Origin: Monoplex corrugatus
Lineage: Eukaryota; Mollusca; Gastropoda; Littorinimorpha; Ranellidae
Assembly: GCA_030674185.1 (NCBI GenBank)
Contig: JAPXFY010000031.1
Coordinates: forward strand, 41,748,532-41,812,531
Reading direction: 5' to 3'
Length of the DNA stretch: 64,000 bases
The notes beneath the pieces were generated by a model. It was given only the letters and a program-made list of their open reading frames with translations. It was not told where the DNA came from and searched no databases. This document shows, piece by piece, positions 11,891 through 22,992 of this stretch (position 1 is its first letter; each line of letters begins with the position of its first letter). The position numbers and the translations under genes are program-made.

Positions 11891-12039
11891 CTTATATTGA
11901 TGGGGTACACAAACAGCGTCACTGTCAGCTTTGACTTGAAAATCACCATCTACATCACAAACAGACTCACCATTGTAACTCTCAGCAACAGATAAAGCCG
12001 GCAACTGATTGCTCAAAATCGTATCAGCAGCTTGCTGCA

Positions 12040-12545
12040 TGCCGAACAAGTTCATGGATTCAAACTTGAGCTTTCAGATAAGTGCTGGCCATAATATTAT
12101 CAAGAACCAGAAGAACAAGAAAACCGATGTAAGCGCGTATTTAACAAAACAAGACAAGCGCAAATTTTCGGCCAACCGGCCTTTGTCAAGCACGAACGCA
12201 CAGTCACAAACAGACCATTAACACCAAACAACGGATAATAAAAAGAGGACTAAAAACTTCCCTGCCGCTCGTCAGTGGATAAAAAGGGACCAAAAAAGCA
12301 GCAAAACAGCAGTGAGAAACATAGAATAGAGATTTGAAGAGTAGCGACATACAAAACAAGTGTGACTGCCCGCATTCAAGCAAACAGGAACCAGAAAAAA
12401 CATGAAAAAGAATAAGAACGCGTATTTGATACAAGAAGACATGAAGCGCAAGATCACAAACAAACAAGTACCAGATACACAAATTAGAAGAAAAAGACTG
12501 AAACTTCCCTGCTGCTCCGTCACAATAGCAACATAGTCAAGTGAC
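12040..12545. repeat. Dispersed family D, longest copy
   Basis: Contains AACCAGAAGAACAAGAAAAC, GCGCGTATTTAACAAAACAA, GCGCAAATTTTCGGCCAACC, GGCCTTTGTCAAGCACGAAC, a second round (GCATTCAAGCAAACAGGAAC, AAGAATAAGAACGCGTATTT) and AAAGACTGAAACTTCCCTGC. It seems to be two partial copies head to tail. GGCCAACCGGCC is a short palindrome within it. No conserved reading frame. Confidence 0.7.
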
Positions 12546-12854
12546 ACAGTAATTGGAAGGTCGGTTGTGTTTCATTCTCAGAGGATTGATCAAGTTTCAT
12601 GAATTCTGTGTTGCTGCTCAGTGTTTGGCATCTGCCACACGAGTCATTGCACAGCAATACCAGCATCTGCTACGCATGTCTTTGCGGGGTGTCTGTGGCA
12701 TTCAGAGGATTAAAGATTATTATCTGTTGTATGCCATGCTAGGTGTTGTGTTTCATTGTTCATTTTGTGTAAATTATACATTTGTTTTGATTATGTGATA
12801 ACTTTTGAAAATGTAGCAACATTCGCTGGTTACTGAAAGTATGATTCTTTTTCT

Positions 12855-13556
12855 ATGTGATAACATGTTTTATTACATTGTGGAATTCCTTAAGTGATAA
12901 CATGTTTTATTACATTGTGGAATTCCTTAAGTGATGACATGTTTTATTACATTGTGGAATTCCTTAAGTGATAACACGTTTTATTACATTGTGGAATTCC
13001 TTAAGTGATAACATGTTTTATTACATTGTGGAATTCCTTAAGTGATAACATGTTTTATTACATTGTGGAATTCCTTAAGTGATGAATGTTTTATTACATT
13101 GTGGAATTCCTTAAGTGATAACATGTTTTATTACATTGTGGAATTCCTTAAGTGATGAACATGTTTTATTACATTGTGGAATTCCTTAAGTGATAACATG
13201 TTTTATTACATTGTGGAATTCCTTAAGTGATAACATGTTTTATTACATTGTGGAATTCCTTAATGATAACACGTTTTATTACATTGTGGAATTCCTTAAA
13301 TGATAACATGTTTTATTACATTGTGGAATTCCTTATGTGATAACATGTTTTATTACATTGTGGAATTCCTTAAGTGATAACATGTTTTATTACATTGTGG
13401 AATTCCTTATGTGATAACATGTTTTATTACATTGTGGAATTCCTTAAGTGATAACATGTTTTATTACATTGTGGAATTCCTTAAGTGATAACATGTTTTA
13501 TTACATTGTGGAATTCCTTAAGTGATAACATGTTTTATTACATTGTGGAATTCCTT
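12855..13556. repeat. 37-bp minisatellite
   Basis: About 19 copies of a 37-bp unit made of AAGTGATAACATGTTTTATT and ACATTGTGGAATTCCTT, very homogeneous, with rare one-base losses (AATGATAAC, GATGAATG). Ends in a poly-T stretch. Confidence 0.96.
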
Positions 13557-13764
13557 TTTTTCTTTTTTTTTTTAAGTGTAATGGCGTCTTTCTCTCTTGC
13601 GTCTGTTGATTCCTTTGACATGTGATTTCCATTGACTTGTTTTTATTTGTTGCACGATTCCTTTTATGTGTGATAACAACATCGTTTTCTGAATATTGGA
13701 TTCAAGACCATTGACTCCTTCAGTCATCATCAATTAAACAATCACTTCTTGCAGAAATGATGGA

Positions 13765-13975
13765 CAGGCGAGGAGTGAAAAGCTGGTGGATAGGGTGAGG
13801 AGTAGGAAGCTGGTGATAGTTGAGGAATAGGAAGCTGGTGGATAGGGTGAGGGAGTAGACAAGCTGGTGGATAGGGTGAGGGAATAGGAAGTGGTAGATA
13901 GGTGAGGGGAGTAGCAAGTTGGTGGATAGGGTGAGGGAATAGGAAGCTGGTGGATAGGGTGAGGGAGTAGCACAC
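13765..13975. repeat. Tandem amplification of a palindromic-element arm
   Basis: Seven or so imperfect copies of GAAGCTGGTGGATAGGGTGA plus GGGAGTAG. This is the inner right arm of the TTAA palindromic family, here multiplied in tandem with small deletions. Confidence 0.85.
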
Positions 13976-14145
13976 ACACATACAACTATATAACATCACA
14001 CACACACACACACCACACATTATTCTCTCTCTCACACACACTCACCACTCACACACACACACACACACACCTCTCTCTCTCTCTCACACACACACAAACA
14101 CACACACACATTCAATCACTCACTCATATACACACGTTATCTATA

Positions 14146-14384
14146 CAGGGGGGTGCAAAAGTAGGTATACAGTAAGTATCACATCATTATTATAATGCTT
14201 AATTCCGCTCTTGATTAGAGGAGTATGTGAATACCGACGGCAAGCAGTTTGAGTATCTGAGGGATTAAGGCTTGCTTGTTATTACATGTATATGCAATAT
14301 TCACTTGTTTGTATAATAAATGCAGTGAGTATTGTACGCGTTTTCTTTTTTTCATAACTGTATACCTACTTTTGCATCCCCCTG
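14146..14384. mobile_element. Mariner-like MITE (239 bp)
   Basis: Left end CAGGGGGGTGCAAAAGTAGG followed by TATACAGT. The right end, as reverse complement, is CAGGGGGATGCAAAAGTAGG TATACAGT. The near-perfect terminal inverted repeats (about 28 bp) are flanked by TA on both sides, as for Tc1/mariner-type elements. The interior has no open frame, so it is non-autonomous. Confidence 0.88.
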
Positions 14385-14389
14385 TATAT

Positions 14390-15400
14390 ATTTTTGTTTT
14401 TTTCTAGTCAGACAAAAACTTTGTGTGTGAGTATGAAATGAGGGCTGCATACCCGGGGGAATTACTTTTCCCTAAAGGCAGTGCCACACAAGTGTTTATG
14501 ACTTGGGTCAGTCACATGTTTTGATTCTTTGACTCCCGCACCCTGTCCACCAGCTTCCTGCATTGTCAGCCATGCTAGCAAAACAGAAAACAACCCTTTG
14601 GCACCCGCACCCTGTCCACCAGCATCCTGCATTGTCAGCCATGCTAGCAAAACAGAAAACTTAACCCTTTGGCCCCCTCACCCTATCCACCAGCTTCTTG
14701 GGTCAAAGTGTGAAAACCAGGATTTTTTGGGGGGGGTTCCATCTTTATAAACCTCGCAGACATGAATGTCAGTGCTCTGAACCGTTTACAGGCAGCCGGG
14801 TAAACAGATTTTATTATGTTAAAAGCTTTATTGATTGTCCAGTAAATTGGAGCTGTTCTGTTGTAGAGTGGAAAGATTTGTATGTGTGTATTGGTAAATA
14901 AAACGGAAATGTTCACGTGTAATAATACACAACGTTTCTGATGTGTCTGAAATACAATTTTGCCCTTTGTACATTCAGTCAAATTGAAACATTTGTATGT
15001 AATGATGAAATCATTCATGATATATCTAAAATATTGGCTTTTGCTTGTGATTTGAACATTTGTACATGTTAGCATAAATGTTATAATAAATCTTAAATAT
15101 CAGATTGGGATAGCAGAATTTACATATTTGTACATAATGAATCTGAAATATCAAATTTTCTGAGCAGAATTGACGTTTTGTTTACTTAACATTATGTAAA
15201 ATGTAAGGTTTTTCCTTGTAGATGACATTTTATGTGATTTTGATTAATGATGTGACCATATTTTATGATGTATGTTGGCAATACCAGATTTTATTCACTA
15301 CTTACATCATGACTGCATACGTTTGTTGCACAACTTTTTAAATGTCGTTTTTGATGTGAATTCAGGTCCTGAAACCTGTTGCTCTTTCTTTTCATTTGTG
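14390..15400. other. AT-rich region, one degenerate palindromic element
   Basis: 14524-14705 carries duplicated left arms of the TTAA palindromic family (CTTTGACTCCCGCACCCTGT; CACCAGCATCCTGCATTGTC; CCATGCTAGCAAAACAGAAA) without a full right arm. From 14710 to 15400 the DNA is AT-rich, with repeated phrases such as TGAAATATCA, and I recognise nothing. Confidence 0.7.
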
Positions 15401-15409
15401 TGTGTGTGT

Positions 15410-15835
15410 GTGTGTTTCTCTTTCTGTCTGTCTGTCTCTCCCCCGGCTCTCTTTCTGTCTGTCTGTCTCTCCCCCGGCTGTCTGTCTGTCTCTCCCCCGG
15501 CTCTCTTTCTGTCTGTCTCTCCCCCGGCTCTCTTTCTGTTTGGCTCTCCTGTCTGTCTCTCCCCCGGCTCTCCTTCTGTCTGTCTGTCTCTCCCCCAGCT
15601 TTGTCTGTCTCTCCCCGGCTCTCCTTCTGTCTGTCTGTCTCTCCCCGGCTCTCCTTCTGTCTGTCTGCCTGCCTCTCCCCCGGCTCTCTGTCTGTCTGTC
15701 TGTCTCTCCCCCAGTTCTCTGTCTGTGTCTGTCTCTCCCCCGGCTCTCTTTCTGTCTGTCTGCCTGTCTGTCTGTCTCTCCCCCGGCTCTCCTGTCTGTC
15801 TGCCTCTCCTCCGGCTCTCTTTCTGTCTGTCAGAG
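15410..15835. repeat. Pyrimidine-rich CTGT/CTCTCCCCCGGCT array
   Basis: Variable-length (CTGT)n blocks alternate with CTCTCCCCCGGCTCTC for about 425 bp. The + strand is almost wholly pyrimidine plus G. Long frames on both strands are repeat artefacts. Confidence 0.95.
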
Positions 15836-16374
15836 ATATGTGAATATCCCAACCATTGTGGTGCTTTTTGTCACTCTGTCTCCTCACGAAGGAGAGAAGA
15901 TGAGTAAACCCCCTCCCCTCTCCTCATTTTTCAAATTAAACAATAGGAAGGTGATTCAGTTTGACCAATAGCATATGTGTGTGTGTGTGTATGCGCGCAC
16001 ATAGATTAGCACACATAGATTGGAATGTATCAACTAAGATTTCTCGTTTGAGAATATGTGGCTTTGTTCCCTGGTGCTGTTGTTGTTGTGGTTGTGATTA
16101 TATCTGCTGGTCTGGCCCATTGGAAAGTTGTATAAACACAGCTTGAATGGACTTGGCAGTTGTAGGATTGCATCGTATAACCACAGCTTTAAAAGGACGT
16201 GGTAGTGATAGGATTGCAGAGGCCATAATGTCAAGATGATTCCTCTGTTTTAGGGTGACTCTTAACCCTTTAACCATTTCTGGCGACTTGACTCGACCAT
16301 AGGTGTTCACATCTGTCATCCAGTCATGTACTCCAGTTAAAATGCTGTCAGACAAATTTAGTCAACTTGAACGG

Positions 16375-17905
16375 AGTCCTTGTTCATGTTGTTCTTTTCC
16401 CGAAACAAAGTTGTTTTTTATGTTGTTCTTTTCCCTGAATGAAGTCCCTCATTGTGTTGTTCTTTTCCCCAAACGAAGTCCTTCTCTATGTTGTTCTTTC
16501 CCCCGAATGAAGTCCCTTTTTATGTTGCTCTTTTCCCATCGTGAAGTCCCTGTTTATGTTGCTCTTTTCCCATCATGAAGTCCCTGTTTGTTGCTCTTTT
16601 CCCATAATGAAGTCCCTGTTTATGTTGCTCTTTTCCCATAATGAAATCCCTGTCTATGTTGCTCTTTTCCCATAATGAAGTCCCTGTTTTTGTTGCTCTT
16701 TTCCCATAATGATGTCCCTGTCTATGTTGCTCTTTTCCCATAATGAAGTCCCTGTTTATGTTGCCTTTTTCGCATAATGAAGTCCCTTTTCATGTTGCTC
16801 TTTTCCCATAATGAAGTCCCTGTTTATGTTGCTCTTTTCCCATAATGAAGTCCCTGTTTATGTTGCTCTTTTCCCATAATGATGTCCCTGTCTATGTTGC
16901 TCTTTTCCCATAATGAAGTCCCTGTTTATGTTGCTCTTTTCCCATAATGAAGTCCCTTTTCATGTTGCTCTTTTCCCTGAATGAAGTCCCTTTTCACGTT
17001 GCACTTTTCCCATAATGAAGTCCCTGTCTATGTTGCTCTTTTCCCATAATGATGTCCCTTTTCATGTTGCTCTTTTCCCATAATGAAGTCCCTTTTCATG
17101 TTGCTCTTTTCCCATAATGAAGTCCCTGTCTATGTTGCTCTTTTCCCATAATGAAGTCCCTTTTTATGTTGCTCTTTTTCCATAATGAAGTCCCTGTCTA
17201 TGTTGCTCTTTTCCCATAATGAAGTCCCTGTTTATGTTGCTCTTTTCCCATAATGAAGTCCCTGTCTATGTTGCTCTTTTCCCATAATGAAGTCCCTTTT
17301 TATGTTGCTCTTTTCCCATAATGAAGTCCCTGTCTGTGTTGCTTTTTTCCCATAATGAAGTCCCTTTTCACGTTGCTCTTTTCCCATAATGAAGTCCCTT
17401 TTCATGTTGCACTTTTCCCATAATGAAGTCCCTTTTCATGTTGCTCTTTTCCCTGAAAGAAGTCCTTTTTCGTGTTGCTATTTTTCCTGAATGAGGTCCC
17501 TTTTCACGTTGCTCTTTTCCCTGAAAGAAGTCCTTTTTCGTGTTGCTCTTTTTCCTGAATGAGGTCCATTTTCATGTTGCTGTTTTCCCTGAACGAGGTC
17601 CATTTTCATGTTGCTATTTTCCCTGAACGAGGTCCATTTTCATGTTGCTGTTTTCCCTGAACGAGGTCCATTTTCATGTTGCTGTTTTCCCTGAACGAGG
17701 TCCATTTTCATGTTGCTCTTTTCCTGAACGAGGTCCATTTTCATGTTGCTGTTTTCCCTGAACGAGGTCCATTTTCATGTTGCTCTTTTCCCTGAACGAG
17801 GTCCATTTTCATGTTGCTGTTTTCCCTGAACGAGGTCCATTTTCATGTTGCTGTTTTCCCTGAACGAGATCCCTTTTCATGTTGCTGTTTTCCCTGAGCA
17901 AGGTC
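16375..17905. repeat. 34-bp minisatellite with two variant blocks
   Basis: About 45 units. The left and middle blocks consist of TTGCTCTTTTCCCATAATGA plus AGTCCCTGTTTATG. From about 17450 the consensus changes to TTGCTGTTTTCCCTGAACGA plus GGTCCATTTTCATG. The edge units are degenerate. Confidence 0.95.
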
Positions 17906-18164
17906 AATTTTCTCAGTGTTCAGCTGTGCTCTATCTGAGTCCAGTGCTAAGCAGTAGAGCCTGGCCTAAAGAATGGTAGTTAAAGGGTTAACTAAATTTA
18001 GGTTGAATGTTAGGTTGTGTGATTGGTTGAATGTTTGGTTGTATGGTTGGTTGGTATATTTGGTTGCTTTGTTGGTGGTTTGGTTGCATGTTTGGTTGAA
18101 CAATTAATAGAGATTGGTCAACTTGTAACGTCAGTCAGGTGAAACATTGTGTAAGAAGGAGATT

Positions 18165-18570
18165 GTTAATAAGGCTTCGTCTTTGTTAATATGGCATAAT
18201 CTTTGTTAACAAGGCTTGAGCTTTGTTAATATGGCTTGAGCTTTGATAATATGGCTTAATCTTTCTTAATAAGGCTTAATCCTTCTTATACGGCTTAAAC
18301 TTTCTTAATAAGACTTAGTCTGTGTTGATAAGCCTTAATCTTTGTTAATAATGCTTAATTGTTAATAAGGTGTCTTATTAAGGCTTAATCTTTGTTAATA
18401 TGACTTGATCTTTCTTAATATGGCTTAATCTGTCTTAATGTTTGTTTGTTTTTAAAATATGGCGTATCTTTTTTTTTTTTAATATGGCTTAGTCTTTCTT
18501 AATATGGCTTGATTTTTCTCAGTATGGCTTAATCTTTCCTATAAGGCTTAATCTTTCTTTATATGGCTTA
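18165..18570. repeat. Degenerate ~20-bp tandem repeat
   Basis: Repeated phrase GGCTTAATCTTTCTTAATAT with many substitutions (AAGGCTTGAGCTTTGTTAAT and similar). Confidence 0.85.
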
Positions 18571-18699
18571 ATATTTCTCTTAAGTTTATTTTGAAAAATC
18601 AAACCATGTCATTACTGCATTATGATCTTAAGTTTAAGCTTCTTGTTTCCAAAACATTGTTCCATATTATATTCTTGCATTTTGTATTGGAGTCTTTCG

Positions 18700-18980
18700 G
18701 CTTCATATAAAGGTCATTAATTAAGAGACACAGTGACTTATATTTTGATGTATTTTCAGAGTGTGTGAAACTGTTTCGAACTAAACCATGTCGTACAAAA
18801 TTGGACAGATTTGACCCATCGACTCATTGTATTAAAATTTTCATATAAAGTTCATTAATTAAGAGACACAATGACTTACATTTTGATGTATTTTCAGAGT
18901 GCGTGAAACTGTTTCATGGTAAACCGTGTCGTACAGAAATATTGACATCTTTTACCCATCATCCCATTTTATTTCAAAAC
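18700..18980. repeat. ~138-bp direct duplication
   Basis: Two copies beginning CATATAAAGGTCATTAATTA and containing GATGTATTTTCAGAGTG and AAACCATGTCGTACA, diverged by a few per cent. 18985-19235 holds nothing recognised. Confidence 0.88.
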
Positions 18981-19237
18981 ACACTTTTCTGTTTGGTTTT
19001 GTCTGGCACGGTACTTGTATAATATAATACTCCATAGTTGATCATGACAGCGATGGTTTTGATTCTTCTGTACTATACCATGCTCTTTTTATAAGCTGCA
19101 TTGCTTATGTCGAATCAGAGTTGAACATGAGTTTTGTTGATGTTGTTTGTTGGTTGTTTGTTGCTTTTTGATTATACATGATGGTGACCTGGTGAAAATC
19201 AAAGAAAGAGCCATCACATTTTCTTTTTTTTTCATAT

Positions 19238-19457
19238 TTAACCCTTTGAATTCCTCAATGTATCCACCACCAGTAAAAGCTTAACCTTCTTGGTCCTGCT
19301 GGAAGCTGGTAGGTAGGGTTAGGGAGTGAATGGGTTAAGTTTTTGCTTTGCTGACATGTATAGTGAAGGAAGCTCGTGGATGAAGGCAGGGAATGAAAGG
19401 GTTAAGTTTTTGTTTTGCTGTCATGGCTGATAATGGGAAGGGTTGAAAGGGTTAAGT
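19238..19457. mobile_element. TTAA palindromic element, diverged
   Basis: Starts TTAACCCTTTGAATTCC and has inner GGAAGCTGGTAGGTAGGGTT, AGTTTTTGCTTTGCTGACAT and a repeated right arm ending GGGTTGAAAGGGTTAA. Confidence 0.82.
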
Positions 19458-19505
19458 ATTGTCCAAATACTTCAGTTAGAAAGCTTAGCATCCATCTCTT
19501 GACTG

Positions 19506-20041
19506 AAAATCAGTAAGTGACCAGTCACCATGGTGTAGTGGTTAGCGCAACAGATTACCAACTGGAAGATTGTGTGGGTTCGAATCCTCATCAGTCCCTT
19601 CAAAAAATCATTGTGGGATTTTTTTGATCCAACCAGCTCCTACCCAGAGTTGGACGTACTATGGGCTCATTGGGAAGACTGGAACCACACAGTTGAGTCT
19701 CATCCACTTCACGGATGCATCATTGAGGGTGTTGCTCAAATCTTCTGACCAGCATCGCAGGTGTCTGTATCTCTCAAGCCTGGTTGACGCCAGGATATAT
19801 TATGATAGTAAGCGTAGAGTGCAGCCCTGTCATGCAGTCTCAATCCTAGATGGAACTCCACAGCATCATGATTATCGTCCTCACCAACATCATCATCATC
19901 GCATTGTAAAAACTGTACCAGCTTCTGTGGCCATAAAGTTGGCATAGAAAATGGGGGGGAAAAAAAAAAGGTGAGCACAGAGGTAACCTCCCTGAGCACA
20001 ATGATCCTAAAAAAAAATTTTTTCTCAAAAATCAGTAAGTG
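19506..20041 (+). mobile_element. tRNA-derived SINE (family A) with 14-bp TSD
   Basis: The body at 19520-20027 begins GTCACCATGGTGTAGTGGTT AGCGC, an A-box-like motif, with a B box GGGTTCGAATCC near 19578, then a conserved core (GACCAGCATCGCAGGTGTCT; GCCTGGTTGACGCCAGGATA; GCAGTCTCAATCCTAGATGG) and a 3' end GTGAGCACAGAGGTAACCTC. It is flanked by the identical 14-mer AAAATCAGTAAGTG at 19506-19519 and 20028-20041. This is the cleanest full-length copy of the family in the window. Confidence 0.92.
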
Positions 20042-20242
20042 TGAAGACATGTCCGTACCTCTGGCTGTTATCTTCATTTTAAAAATTAATGGATGATTGG
20101 CCGGGCGTTCAGTCGACTGTCGGTTGCTGAAAGGAATTTCTTTTTATGAGGACAGGTAGGGTTTGGGGCAGACTAGAGGTGCATGTTCGGCTTAGTAAGA
20201 AATTGTTTGTATGCATATTTGAGTGGGGAATAGGTCAATTGT

Positions 20243-20435
20243 TAACCCTTTGACTCCCACAATCTGTCCACCAGCATCCAGCATTGTCAACCATGCTAGG
20301 AAAGCAAAAACTTAACCCTTTTACTCCGTCACCGTGTCCCCCAGCTTTCTACAGGAAGCTGGTGGATAGAGTGAGGGAATCAAAGGGTAAAGGTTTAGCA
20401 GTTGGTGGATAGGGTGCGGGAGTCAAAGGCTTTAA
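20243..20435. mobile_element. TTAA palindromic element
   Basis: TTAACCCTTTGACTCCCACA, CAGCATCCAGCATTGTCAAC, CTTAACCCTTTTACTCCGTC, central GCTTTCTACAGGAAGC, GGGAATCAAAGGGTAAAG, right arm TAGGGTGCGGGAGTCAAAGG. The right outer arm is partly deleted. Confidence 0.86.
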
Positions 20436-20817
20436 GGCAGTTAATATAACCTTGTTTGCTAGCACTGTTAAGCTCATTACCCAAGCCTGTCTATTGCTTA
20501 GGGCGATTCTGCAACATTTTGGTTTATATAATGATAAAAAGAATGAGGAAATGCTGTCAATCGAATAAATTGGTCTCATTTTCAGGGTCTTTGAGAAAAA
20601 AGGCATAAAATCATCCACAACATTGAAGCTTTTCAGGAGCAGAGCTGTCTTAATATGCACGTCCATTACATTTCTTGCTTGTAACATATGATGCACAGAG
20701 TGTATGAGTTTGTTAAACGGATTTTATCATATTGAAAGCATGTCAGATTTTGATTTAATGTATTTGTGAAGTGCTAGCATTATCTGCATTTCATGATGCA
20801 CAGCTTAAAGCACAAAA

Positions 20818-20878
20818 TATGTCTCTTTATAACTTACAATCTCTTTATAACTTACAATCTCTTTATAACTTACAATTT
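20818..20878. repeat. 18-bp triplication
   Basis: TCTCTTTATAACTTACAA three times in a row. The surrounding 20440-20955 is otherwise unrecognised. Confidence 0.85.
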
Positions 20879-20959
20879 ATCACGCGCAAGGTGTTTCACT
20901 ATGTAGCTTACTGTATGTAAAGCACAGACAGTTTCTGTTGACAGTATATAGTTTGACGT

Positions 20960-21195
20960 ATCAGTTATTTTTGTTTAAAGCCCAGCCAACTGCATAGGGC
21001 CATTTCAAGGCTGTAACCATTTCAAAACATACACAAAATACTTCAACAGGAATTAAAAGAAAATTAAGTTCACTTATCAATGCATTTGCGCACATAATCC
21101 AAGGAGTTTCCCCTGGCGTTGACCACTCCACCAAATTTATGGCACAAGCAATTAAAAAAACATACTTGCATACAAATTGAAACATAAGTAGGACA
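20960..21195 (+). repeat. Dispersed family C, truncated, opposite orientation
   Basis: GTTTAAAGCCCAGCCAACTG, CATTTCAAGGCTGTAACCAT, AATGCATTTGCGCACATAAT, CCCTGGCGTTGACCACTCC. Same order as at 44580 and 51255. Confidence 0.8.
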
Positions 21196-21537
21196 CAAAA
21201 ACATGTGTGTCCGTGTTTATCAGATGATTTCTACATTTTTCTTCCTTACATCTTTTTTATCGACTATTGTCGCTACTACTTAATTCCAAGTTTATGCTGT
21301 GGTCTGTAGTTATTTTTTGATGAACTATGTTGATGATGTTTTGCTGTGTGTGCTGGACTATGTTTGTAGCACAACAGGTGTTCTTTGACATGGACTGCTT
21401 AGAATTATGAAGTATTTATAAATGTTGCCAGTTTTGTCAGATGCAATGCTTGTCAGTCAAGTTTGTCAAGTGAGAAACCTGTTGAGGTTTTGTTAAGCTT
21501 TTTAGTTATCAACTTTTGATTTTCTGCTGCTTCCTTG

Positions 21538-21725
21538 TTGCCACTTTGGTTTTCATTTCGTTTTGTTGTTGTTAATGGTGATGGTTTTTGAGGTGGGCAG
21601 TACCATTTGGTTTTCATTTCGTTTTGTTGTTGTTAATGGTGATGGTTTTTGAGGTGGGCAGTACCATTTGGTTTCATTTCGTGTTGTTGTTAATGGTGAT
21701 GGTTTTTGAGGTGGGCAGTACCATT
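21538..21725. repeat. ~64-bp triplication
   Basis: Three copies of TTTGGTTTTCATTTCGTTTT, GTTGTTGTTAATGGTGATGG, TTTTTGAGGTGGGCAGTACC with small deletions in the third. Confidence 0.92.
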
Positions 21726-21829
21726 GTCATATGTCTGATTGCCATACTGTCAGTATAACAATTTCTATATCATTTATATATTTTGTCATTGTTTTGTTTT
21801 GTTTTTTGTTTTGTTTTGTTTGTTTTTTT

Positions 21830-22365
21830 GCATCCTCCGCTTTGAAGATGGTGAGGGTTCTTTCAGTGTAAATCATGTCCCCTCCTTCTGGAAATTCTGT
21901 GCTAGAAATTCTCTTTTTTCTGTCACTTTCTTTCTCCCTTGCTCCCTTGCTCTCTGTCTCTTTCCTATCATTTTCTGCCATGCTGGCCTGTTCACCTGTA
22001 TATTTTCCATAAAGCCTTCCATATTTTTTCTGTTATGATTGATGATTGGTACATGTATTAACTGCATTTTTTGTTCTGAAGAAATGTGATGTGCAGAAGC
22101 AATTTCAGGTAATTTAGGCCAGTTTTTGTATGCATTTTAGTGTACGTAGTTATATTTGTTTATTTGTATTCAGTTTTTTTAAAACCCTTGGTGATAAATT
22201 GGATGGAGCAGTCAATACCAAGGGCATATCCTTAAATTATGTGCGCAAATGCATTGATATGTGTACCTAATTTTTTTTCAGATTTTCTTTTCAGTTTCAG
22301 AGGTGTAGAGACGATTATAGCACTAACATGGCTCTGCACAGATGACTGGGCTTTAAACAATAATG
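21830..22365 (-). repeat. Dispersed family C copy
   Basis: TCTTTCAGTGTAAATCATG, TGATTGATGATTGGTACATG, GCAATTTCAGGTAATTTAGG, ACTGGGCTTTAAACAATAAT. The end matches the 3' boundary seen at 24745. Confidence 0.78.
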
Positions 22366-22654
22366 ATAAATGATTTTATTGCATTCAAGCATGGTTATGT
22401 CTCATACAGCCAGTCTTGATAGTTAGGACGAAGCATGTTTTTTTTTTTCATCAAATATTAATTCTATCTTTACCAACCCCCCTCCCCCACCCCACCCCCC
22501 CCCCCCAGTGTCTGTGTCTGCACATTGTGCCACTGCCCGCCTGTTGCTTGTTTCAACTGTCCGACACCTCTCCCCCACTCCCCAAAGCCTCTGAAACTGA
22601 AGACAGAGCAAGAAGTACCACAGACTCCAGGACAGTTTTTTCATACCGCTATGT

Positions 22655-22910
22655 TGTTAGATGAGAATGGGGATGATGATGATGATGATGATACTTGAGT
22701 TCTTTTGTGTATTGATACTGCATTCTGTACTTTGATAATGTATCCTGGAATCAACCAAGTATAGGAGGTACAGGCAAGTGCAGTGTTCTTCAGAAAGTTT
22801 GAGCAGCACACTCGGTAGCACATCCATAAAGTGTATGAGACTCAATTTTGCGGTCCTGGTCTTCCTAGTGAGCCCATCGCCCAGTCAGTTCTGGGTAGTT
22901 GGTACACCAT
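22655..22910 (-). mobile_element. SINE family A, partial inverted copy
   Basis: On the - strand: GGGCTCACTAGGAAGACCAG, GAGTCTCATACACTTTATGG, ATTCCAGGATACATTATCAA, matching the core of the SINE at 19520. Its tail contains (ATC)n/(GAT)n. Confidence 0.8.
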
Positions 22911-22992
22911 TATCTAATGCGGCTATGAATTGTTGATGTATTCAACTGATTACAATTGTGTTCCAGTTGTGAATGGGTAATTTGAGATAAGT

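Noticed and set aside
12855..13556. CRISPR array
   Set aside because: Repeats are contiguous with no spacers, and the window is eukaryotic. The same holds for the other minisatellites.
15291..15887. Arg/Gln/Glu-rich protein on the - strand
   Set aside because: Complement of the CTGT/CTCTCCCCCGG array.
19524..19600. tRNA gene at GTGTAGTGGTTAGCGC...GGGTTCGAATCC
   Set aside because: A and B boxes are present, but no acceptor-stem pairing is seen, and the same head recurs at 49980 and 59960 followed by a SINE body.
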